DNA from: Chloroflexota bacterium
GTDB lineage: Bacteria > Chloroflexota > Anaerolineae > Promineifilales > Promineifilaceae
Direction of reading: 5' to 3'
Length of the DNA stretch: 5,902 nucleotides
NCBI GenBank assembly: GCA_003519205.1
Contig: DOXE01000453.1
Coordinates: forward strand, 1-5,902
Program-made: the position numbers and the translations under genes
The notes under the pieces: generated by a model
Told to the model about the DNA's origin: nothing
The model's database searches: none
The model's input: only the letters and a program-made list of their open reading frames with translations
Shown: piece by piece, positions 1 to 4,462 of the stretch
How positions within the stretch are numbered: the first letter of the stretch is position 1
Layout of the letters: each line of letters starts with the position of its first letter

Positions 1-218
1 GACATGATCGTGCTGCGCGTCTGGTTATTGTATGTGAGAAGGTCGGGTTGGGCTAGATCCCTAATCAAGCCCTGTAAATTCTCTTGTCGTCTTGGCTCTA
101 ACGGCTCCTCCAAGTTTATCTGGGTTTTTTGGATGGCATAGGCAAATAGAATGACTACTCCTACCCCAATTAATACATTCCGCAGCTTTTTCCAGCGATC
201 ATTGTGATTATCATTCAT
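1..218 (-). CDS. phnE: Phosphonate-type ABC transporter permease, N-terminal part (cut by window edge)
   Basis: This is the start of the membrane channel subunit of the PhnCDE importer. Only the first 72 codons are inside the window and the frame is open to base 1. The translation starts MNDNHNDRWKKLRNV, has one clear membrane segment at about residues 14-29, and continues into a charged, probably extracytoplasmic stretch (about 30-72). That layout fits the N-terminus of PhnE permeases, which carry a first helix before the conserved transport core. The core and its EAA loop lie off the window, so the identity rests mainly on position: the gene sits 48 bases after phnC in a phnD-phnC-phnE order. 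The ATG at 218-216 is the first start codon after an in-frame TGA upstream. No good Shine-Dalgarno sequence precedes it, so translation may depend on coupling with phnC. Confidence 0.78.
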   Translation of the reverse strand, partial: MNDNHNDRWKKLRNVLIGVGVVILFAYAIQKTQINLEEPLEPRRQENLQGLIRDLAQPDLLTYNNQTRSTIM

Positions 219-266
219 GCTGCGTTGTTCTGGCTGGCCATCATCCGGCGGTCAGTAACAAAAGAT

Positions 267-1019
267 CTAGCCGATTCGTTCTGCTTCCTGGCCGTAGATC
301 TCAAGGAATTTATCGTCGTCGATTTCATGTGGTGCGCCGTCGAAGACCAGACGCCCTTCATTAAGGGCAATGGCCCGGGTGCTGTATTGCTGCACCAGGT
401 CCAAGAAATGCAAACTAACCAATACTGTAATTTTGTCTTCGCGATTGATCAACTGAAGGTGGCGCATGATGCTATGAGCCAGGGCAGGATCGAGGCTGGC
501 GACTGGTTCGTCAGCCAGCAGTAAGCCAGGCTCTTGCATTAAGGCGCGGGCGATGCCCACCCGTTGCCGCTGACCACCGCTTAATTCATCGGCTCGATTT
601 TCGGCCTTCTCACGGATGCCCACTCTATCTAAATTAGCATACGCTCGCTGGACATCTTCCTTAGGGAAACGGCCGAGGACGCTGGCGATAGAGTTAACGT
701 AGCCGAGACGCCCACTGAGCACGTTGGTTAAGACGCTGGAACGGTCAACCAGGTTGAAATGTTGGAAAATCATGCCGATACGGCGGCGGGCCCGGCGCAA
801 CTCTTCTCCCGTGACGTGGGATAATTGGATATCGTTCCACCAGATTTCCCCTGCTGTGGGATCGATAAGACGATTGATACAACGAAGCAGGGTGCTTTTG
901 CCTGAACCGCTCAGGCCGATTACGGCAACAAACTCGCCTTCCGGCACATCAAAGCTGACATCTGTTAGCGCAACCGTGCCGTCGCTATAGACTTTATCCA
1001 GATTCCGAATGCGCAGCAC
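267..1019 (-). CDS. phnC: Phosphonate-type ABC transporter ATP-binding protein PhnC
   Basis: This is the cytoplasmic ATPase that drives the PhnCDE importer. From a GTG start at 1019 it is 250 residues, the usual PhnC length. All nucleotide-binding motifs are intact: Walker A GLSGSGKST (35-43), Q-loop Gln86 in IFQHFNLV, signature LSGGQ (146-150), Walker B LLLADEP with Asp170-Glu171, D-loop SLD (175-177) and switch His204. Segments such as VLTNVLSGRLG and DEPVASLDP are typical of PhnC rather than of ABC ATPases in general. The frame stays open upstream to a TTG at 1115, but those 32 extra residues resemble nothing in the family and would overlap a hairpin. The GTG yields the expected MLRIRNLDKVY opening and has AGGGGG (1030-1025) five bases before it. 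It follows phnD by 131 bases and precedes phnE by 48. The family role is well established; the substrate is not shown by this subunit. Confidence 0.96.
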   Translation of the reverse strand: MLRIRNLDKVYSDGTVALTDVSFDVPEGEFVAVIGLSGSGKSTLLRCINRLIDPTAGEIWWNDIQLSHVTGEELRRARRRIGMIFQHFNLVDRSSVLTNVLSGRLGYVNSIASVLGRFPKEDVQRAYANLDRVGIREKAENRADELSGGQRQRVGIARALMQEPGLLLADEPVASLDPALAHSIMRHLQLINREDKITVLVSLHFLDLVQQYSTRAIALNEGRLVFDGAPHEIDDDKFLEIYGQEAERIG

Positions 1020-1024
1020 ACGAA

Positions 1025-1030
1025 CCCCCT
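1025..1030 (-). promoter_or_regulatory. Ribosome binding site deciding the phnC GTG start
   Basis: AGGGGG on the minus strand lies five bases before GTG 1019-1017. It is an imperfect Shine-Dalgarno match, but together with the family-typical N-terminus it favours this start over the TTG at 1115. Confidence 0.5.
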
Positions 1031-1090
1031 GAGGAGAACAGTCAAACCCAAGCCAGGATGGCGACAGGTCCTGCTCGCGAATTGGAATAT

Positions 1091-1129
1091 AAAAGGAAGC
1101 CGGGAAGACATCCAACGTCCCCCGGCTTC
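1091..1129 (-). terminator. Hairpin with short T-tract between phnD and phnC (attenuator-like)
   Basis: On the minus strand GAAGCCGGG (1129-1121) pairs perfectly with CCCGGCTTC (1104-1096), giving a 9-bp GC-rich stem. Inside it, GTC/GAC-type pairing (1117-1119 with 1107-1109) can add three base pairs closing a seven-base loop. The stem is followed by C and then TTTT (1094-1091), then ATATT. The position, 22 bases after the phnD stop and well before the phnC start, suits a leaky terminator or an mRNA 3'-stabilising hairpin that lets the binding protein be made in excess of the ATPase. The T-tract is short, so full termination is unlikely. The structure is seen in the sequence; the function is inferred. 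Confidence 0.5.
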
Positions 1130-1150
1130 AACATCAAGCGATAATTTTCC

Positions 1151-2341
1151 TTAGCCGCCCAGCACGTCTTCTTCGGAAATGCCAAGCGAATCCATCAGGA
1201 AGCGAACCGGGTCATAGAAGCTATCTGTAACAGCCTCGATTCCGGTCCAATTGTAAAACTCTTCGCTGCAAATGGATTCCAAACAGTCTGGATTATCTTC
1301 GCTGACCCACTCCTCCAAAGCGCTGGCGATCTCATTGGCCGTACTGAGTGGGAACTCGGGGCCAAATGAAACGGTATCGTTTGGAATCTGATCCGTTAAT
1401 GCCAGAATTCGGGTCTCGTCGAAAATATCCGGGGCTGTGTCGGCGACTGAGGCGCGGGCATCCAATACGCGGTAGCCACCCTCGGCCGGATCACCGCAGG
1501 CAAATGTTCGTCCCTCTTCATTGCGCACCGGGCTTTCGGGGCACTCGCGCCAAATCTCCGGGTCATCGACACCGTAGGTCCATTGGCGCTCGTAAAAGGG
1601 TAGCAACGGGGGGCTGAAGAAGGCTGTGGCAAAATCAACTTCGCCGTTGTATACGGCTAACATGGCGTTGTTGTGTGAACCAGACTCTACAATCTCACCT
1701 GGCTCCACAGCTGCTTCACCAAACATCGCGGTAGGATAGAGATAGCCGGAGGTTGAACCAAAATCAGGAATACCCCAGGTCAGGCCATCCAAGTCTTCAA
1801 TGGACTCGGCTGGGCTATCGGCCGGTACTACGATCTGAGCCGCGTACCAGGCTAAGCCAAACCGGACGGCGGCTCCACCCACGGTAACACCGCAACGGTT
1901 GTTGGCCAACACGTAACCCTGGGCTGGGATGAAGCCGACGGTGTCGTCGGGTGAAGCACACATTTCCTCAATGGTGGCGGCGTAGCTGGTAGGCACGCTC
2001 ACTTCATATACTAAGCCGGTGGCATCCTCCAATGCCTGAGCCAGGATCTCGCCACCGGAGATGATGGCATCGACTTCGACCGAAGGCACAAATAATACCT
2101 TGATCGGCCGTTCCTCCGAGCCCAGCGGTGCTTCTTCGACCATAACCTCTTCGGTGACGACCTCCGTCACTACTTCTTCGACGATACGCGTTACTTCAAC
2201 CGGTACCTCAACTTCCGTCTCTTGTTCAACAATCCGGGTGACCTCCACCGTGGCCTGTTCAGGCTCGGCCTGACAAGCGACGAGAGTCAGTAGGACAATC
2301 AGCAAACCAACTAATAACCAACTAAATTTTTTGGGGTTCAT
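1151..2341 (-). CDS. phnD: PhnD-like phosphonate/phosphite/phosphate ABC transporter substrate-binding lipoprotein
   Basis: This is the extracytoplasmic binding protein of the PhnCDE importer, 396 residues. It opens with a lipoprotein signal (charged MNPKK, hydrophobic 8-22, lipobox LVAC with Cys23). A low-complexity acidic linker (about 29-70) follows, containing VEVTRIVE twice, and then the binding domain begins at KVLFVPSVEV (81-90). PhnD hallmarks are GFIPAQGYVLA (136-146), GSTSGYLYP (195-203), the usual oxyanion-binding Ser/Thr loop, and SHNNAMLAVYNGEVDFA (222-238). The protein is longer than usual for the family because of the linker and an apparent insertion at about 252-305. Besides Cys23 it has six cysteines (128, 150, 267, 282, 353, 357), which could form disulphides outside the cell. 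GGAGGAG lies eight bases before the ATG. The order phnD, phnC, phnE supports the assignment. The ligand cannot be decided here: phosphonate, phosphite and phosphate are all possible for this family. Confidence 0.94.
   Translation of the reverse strand: MNPKKFSWLLVGLLIVLLTLVACQAEPEQATVEVTRIVEQETEVEVPVEVTRIVEEVVTEVVTEEVMVEEAPLGSEERPIKVLFVPSVEVDAIISGGEILAQALEDATGLVYEVSVPTSYAATIEEMCASPDDTVGFIPAQGYVLANNRCGVTVGGAAVRFGLAWYAAQIVVPADSPAESIEDLDGLTWGIPDFGSTSGYLYPTAMFGEAAVEPGEIVESGSHNNAMLAVYNGEVDFATAFFSPPLLPFYERQWTYGVDDPEIWRECPESPVRNEEGRTFACGDPAEGGYRVLDARASVADTAPDIFDETRILALTDQIPNDTVSFGPEFPLSTANEIASALEEWVSEDNPDCLESICSEEFYNWTGIEAVTDSFYDPVRFLMDSLGISEEDVLGG
2132..2257 (-). repeat. Low-complexity VEVTRIVE-type linker within phnD
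   Basis: Codons for residues 29-70 of the lipoprotein encode an almost pure Val/Glu/Thr stretch. VEVTRIVE occurs at residues 32-39 and again at 48-55, with degenerate VVTEVVTEEV units after that. It lies between the lipidated cysteine and the folded domain, so it most likely acts as a flexible or extended tether on the membrane surface. I associate such linkers with Chloroflexota solute-binding proteins, and this is the main taxonomic clue in the window. Confidence 0.7.
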
Positions 2342-2349
2342 GGATAGTT

Positions 2350-2356
2350 CTCCTCC
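2350..2356 (-). promoter_or_regulatory. Strong ribosome binding site of phnD
   Basis: GGAGGAG on the minus strand is eight bases before ATG 2341. It is close to a perfect Shine-Dalgarno sequence and much better than those of phnC and phnE, in keeping with high expression of a binding protein. Confidence 0.8.
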
Positions 2357-2443
2357 AAATAACTATGTATGTCGGTGAAAAAAAGGACTCGAAAGTAGTA
2401 CGGTGTATGCCCATTAAGGGTGTCTCCGTTGCACGACAATGGC

Positions 2444-2472
2444 ATGATACTTCAAACAATCTTCCTTAGCAA
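2444..2472 (-). promoter_or_regulatory. Candidate sigma-70-type promoter of the phn operon
   Basis: On the minus strand TTGCTA (2472-2467, four of six matches to TTGACA) is followed after 17 bases by TATCAT (2449-2444, five of six matches to TATAAT). It lies in the 153-base gap between the small membrane-protein gene and phnD and would give a leader of roughly 95 bases. The spacing is ideal, but an AT-rich gap can produce such a match by chance. Its position at the start of a functionally new gene group is the best support. Confidence 0.4.
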
Positions 2473-2479
2473 GCAAACA
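2453..2479 (-). repeat. Direct repeat TGTTTG at 21-bp spacing around the phn promoter -35 (candidate operator)
   Basis: TGTTTG occurs on the minus strand at 2479-2474 and again at 2458-2453, start to start 21 bp apart, which is two helical turns. The proposed -35 hexamer (2472-2467) lies between the copies. Direct repeats on one face of the helix near a -35 are how response regulators of the PhoB/PhoP type often bind, but these bases do not match a Pho box I can name. It may be a chance repeat. Confidence 0.25.
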
Positions 2480-2494
2480 TAATGCAATGAATTG

Positions 2495-2977
2495 TTACAT
2501 AACCGGCTGGGTTTTACCACGGTTTGAACTGAATAAGTGGGCTGCTAAGGCACCTGCTCCAGCCATGATCAATATGTTAAATAAGCTGATACAACAACTC
2601 GAGAGAAAAAATCCTGTCCATTGCCAAAGCGGGACCACGTCACCAGCCATAGAAGGTAGACCCAGTTGTTCATATAACTGCTGGGAAACTTGGGTAGCTG
2701 TTTGTTGTCCACCTAATACAGTAAATTGGAAGATCATGCCGATGAAGAGACCAAGAACTGCTCCAATGCCGGCGATTCCACCGGCAATGGCTCCGGATTT
2801 AGCAGGCGTTCCCCCATTATCGTCTGGAACAGACCAGATGATACTCAAAATGCCAGCCCCAGCCCCCCAGACAATTCCACATAATGGTGCACAAATGGCC
2901 AAAAGGACACCAATGCCGAGGTTGGCCAAGAAGCTGATTACCCCGAATAACAAACCTGATTTAGTCGTGGCTGACAT
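2495..2977 (-). CDS. Small four-helix integral membrane protein, function unknown
   Basis: I do not recognise a family for this 160-residue protein. It is very hydrophobic and rich in Gly, Ala and Ile. Membrane segments are visible at about 8-28, 30-49, 60-88 and 120-149. A short polar loop (PDDNGGTPAKSG, 51-62) follows the second, and a Gln-rich loop (about 89-118, QQTATQVSQQ) lies before the fourth. The helix at 63-82 has small-residue GxxxG-like spacing (GAIAGGIAGIGAVLG) that suits close helix packing. Two adjacent cysteines (128-129) sit in the last helix. The start is secure: AGGAGGG (2991-2985) is seven bases before ATG 2977. Only 24 bases separate it from the Ig-domain gene, so the two are probably co-transcribed. 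The opposite strand holds an open frame of similar length, but it is Pro/Lys/Met-rich, as expected for the antisense of a Gly-rich membrane gene. Confidence 0.8.
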   Translation of the reverse strand: MSATTKSGLLFGVISFLANLGIGVLLAICAPLCGIVWGAGAGILSIIWSVPDDNGGTPAKSGAIAGGIAGIGAVLGLFIGMIFQFTVLGGQQTATQVSQQLYEQLGLPSMAGDVVPLWQWTGFFLSSCCISLFNILIMAGAGALAAHLFSSNRGKTQPVM

Positions 2978-2984
2978 TTTCCGT

Positions 2985-2991
2985 CCCTCCT
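2985..2991 (-). promoter_or_regulatory. Ribosome binding site of the 160-residue membrane protein
   Basis: AGGAGGG on the minus strand, seven bases before ATG 2977 and inside the 24-base gap after the Ig-protein stop codon. It supports this strand as the coding one despite the long open frame opposite. Confidence 0.75.
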
Positions 2992-3001
2992 ACTATGACC
3001 C

Positions 3002-4351
3002 TTAATTTGATGCCGCAGATTTGACGGCCGGAATTTCCCTTGGTTCACATTCGATCATATTCGTCTCATCGGCGATGTCTACCAGAATATCGTGCGGATC
3101 GACGCGATTGTTGAATTGGGAGATCTCCACATCTTCGTGGATAAGCCCCCCCCAAACCGGTTGGGGATTTCGTTCGCCAAAAGGTCCAACCAGACGAATG
3201 GTTCCGGTGACAACGGCTCTCTCGCCAGGCATCAAATAGTAATGGTCGCCAATTTTCTCCAAGTCTTCTAAGTCACCTAAAGCCCAACGGTATGGATAAT
3301 TAGAAATCTCGTTTTCGTAGCCGATGGCCACTCGCCAAGCGCCTGATTCAGTATGCCAGCCAAGCGTGTTATAGTTCCAGTCAGAATCATAAACCGTGCC
3401 AGGAGCTGGACCGGTTGTTCGGATGGGCGTTGTTCCGTAGTTCTGCACAGTCAAGGTGAAAGTTACCGATTCACATAAGGGAATGGCCGTGGTACTGAAT
3501 TCAACCGTGTCACCCACCGGAGGAGAAATGATCTCAGCTCTAGGCACCCCACCATACTGAAGGGTGAGGGAGTCCTCAACTCTGATCTTTTGACCTTCGG
3601 CATCTTCGACCACGGCAATAACAGGATAATCCCCGTCAGGTGGCGGGGTCGCCTTATTATCGACCCCAGCCTCATAATCGAAGTAATGCCTTCCAGGCGA
3701 ACCAGGCTCGACCTCTCGTTCCAGTTCGGCTACTGGTAGCTCTGCGCCTTCTGGAGTAATGATAAAAACACGAGTACTCGTCACTTCCTTGGGCAAGAAA
3801 AATTGAATTTGCACCCGATCATCGATGCCATCCTGATTTGGCGTAAAAACCCTCTTATCCAGGCTGAAGTTGCGGATTTCTGGGAGTTGATCGTCGGCTT
3901 CCGCGATGGTTAAGGGGCCGGAGACACTCTCTTCGATCCCATCCTTATCGACGGCCGTGATCGTCCAGGTATAATCGCCATCCTGCAACAATCGAGCCAG
4001 TATCTGTCCTTCTATTTCCTCTCCTGGCAATTCATATCCTTCGACGATGCCGCTGAAAAGAACCTGGTATTCGCCGATACCTCTCGGTTGCTCCTGCCGA
4101 AAATAATAGCGCTGTCCCTCTTCATCCTCTAAAAAGATCGATACTGTAGCGTTTCGACTGAGTTCGTAGCTCACCGGTGTTGCGTCGAGGTCACCATCCG
4201 CATTGGGCGTAATCATCGTGTGTTCGATGATTACGTTCCGCAACAGACTCGAATCTCCTCTCAATACTAACCAGCCAATGGCAATGGCCAGAAAGACCAA
4301 AAAGATGGCGATCATCGCTACCAGGAATCTTGCGAATCCACTTTGACCCAT
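3002..4351 (-). CDS. Membrane-anchored extracytoplasmic protein with two FlgD/CHU_C-like Ig modules
   Basis: This 449-residue protein has a single N-terminal membrane helix (about 9-30) and a long soluble part that should face outside. Two tandem modules follow. The first (about 45-150) opens with TPNADGDLDA and ends around DGDYTWTITAVDKDG; the second (about 158-267) opens with FTPNQDGIDD and ends around DGDYPVIAVVEDAEG. The TPNxDGxxD opening and the DGDYxxxxxxxDxxG close are typical of FlgD-like and gliding-motility-type Ig folds, and the Asp/Asn-rich opening could bind calcium. A third, beta-rich region (about 269-430) contains SVTFTLTVQNYGTTPI and LMPGERAVVTG, resembling Ig-like domains that carry an FW/NBR1-type pattern; this match is weak. 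Two cysteines (293, 435) could bridge. No Shine-Dalgarno is visible before ATG 4351. It lies between a membrane exporter-like gene and a small membrane protein. A surface-structural or partner role is inferred; no catalytic motif is seen. Confidence 0.85.
   Translation of the reverse strand: MGQSGFARFLVAMIAIFLVFLAIAIGWLVLRGDSSLLRNVIIEHTMITPNADGDLDATPVSYELSRNATVSIFLEDEEGQRYYFRQEQPRGIGEYQVLFSGIVEGYELPGEEIEGQILARLLQDGDYTWTITAVDKDGIEESVSGPLTIAEADDQLPEIRNFSLDKRVFTPNQDGIDDRVQIQFFLPKEVTSTRVFIITPEGAELPVAELEREVEPGSPGRHYFDYEAGVDNKATPPPDGDYPVIAVVEDAEGQKIRVEDSLTLQYGGVPRAEIISPPVGDTVEFSTTAIPLCESVTFTLTVQNYGTTPIRTTGPAPGTVYDSDWNYNTLGWHTESGAWRVAIGYENEISNYPYRWALGDLEDLEKIGDHYYLMPGERAVVTGTIRLVGPFGERNPQPVWGGLIHEDVEISQFNNRVDPHDILVDIADETNMIECEPREIPAVKSAASN
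3146..3153 (-). repeat. G8 homopolymer inside the Ig-protein gene
   Basis: The coding strand reads TGG GGG GGG CTT at residues 400-403 (Trp-Gly-Gly-Leu), an uninterrupted run of eight G. Loss or gain of one G would bring an early stop about 20 to 30 codons later and remove the last part of the third domain. Such tracts can slip during replication or transcription; here only the tract is seen, not variation. Confidence 0.6.
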
Positions 4352-4389
4352 GGGCGCAAGTTTACCAGAGGGATAAGGCCCGGCAAACC

Positions 4390-4462
4390 GGAATCAGGTC
4401 AGTGTTGGGTGGTTGGGAGGGAGTCAAATGGCAGGCGTTGTGTTGGCGTAGGTATGGGTTAA
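4390..4462 (-). promoter_or_regulatory. C-rich, G-poor RNA stretch after the ABC-2/SpoIIM gene (possible Rho-utilisation region)
   Basis: Directly after the stop codon at 4463 the minus-strand transcript runs for about 73 bases with roughly 33 C and only 6 G by hand count, with CCC-triplet spacing and no evident stem. This is the composition of a Rho loading site. On the plus strand the same place carries GGGTGGTTGGGAGGGAG, a G-rich tract. It may mark partial transcription termination between this gene and the Ig-protein gene. The rest of the 111-base gap holds only a 4-bp CCGG hairpin without a T-tract. Confidence 0.3.

Noticed and set aside
215..244. Ten-codon open frame (MMASQNNAA plus stop) ending in an ATGA overlap with the phnE start
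   Set aside because: The overlap would suit translational coupling, but the frame is very short, has no clear ribosome binding site and can arise by chance.
1020..1115. Upstream 32-codon extension of phnC starting at TTG 1115
   Set aside because: The extra residues do not look like any PhnC N-terminus, and they include a GC-rich hairpin. A GTG with a nearby AGGGGG gives the expected length and opening.
2061..2273. Plus-strand Ser/Thr-rich open frame (70 codons)
   Set aside because: It is the antisense shadow of the VEVTRIVE linker of phnD. The composition comes from the repeat, not from a gene.
2378..2384. T7 run on the minus strand in the phnD leader as a terminator or riboswitch end
   Set aside because: The only stem before it is a 3-bp ACT/AGT around TTCG, too weak for termination, and I recognise no riboswitch core.
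2487..3005. 172-codon open frame on the plus strand opposite the 160-residue membrane protein
   Set aside because: Its translation is rich in Pro, Lys and Met with no domain, as expected from the antisense of a Gly/Ala-rich membrane gene. The minus strand has the strong ribosome binding site and operon fit.
4380..4391. CCGG-CAAA-CCGG hairpin between the fusion gene and the Ig-protein gene
   Set aside because: It is only a 4-bp stem and is not followed by a T-tract on the transcribed strand, so it is not a factor-independent terminator.
4415..4450. TTGACT on the minus strand as a -35 of a promoter for the Ig-protein gene
   Set aside because: No acceptable -10 hexamer occurs 16-18 bases downstream; the region there is a C-rich run.
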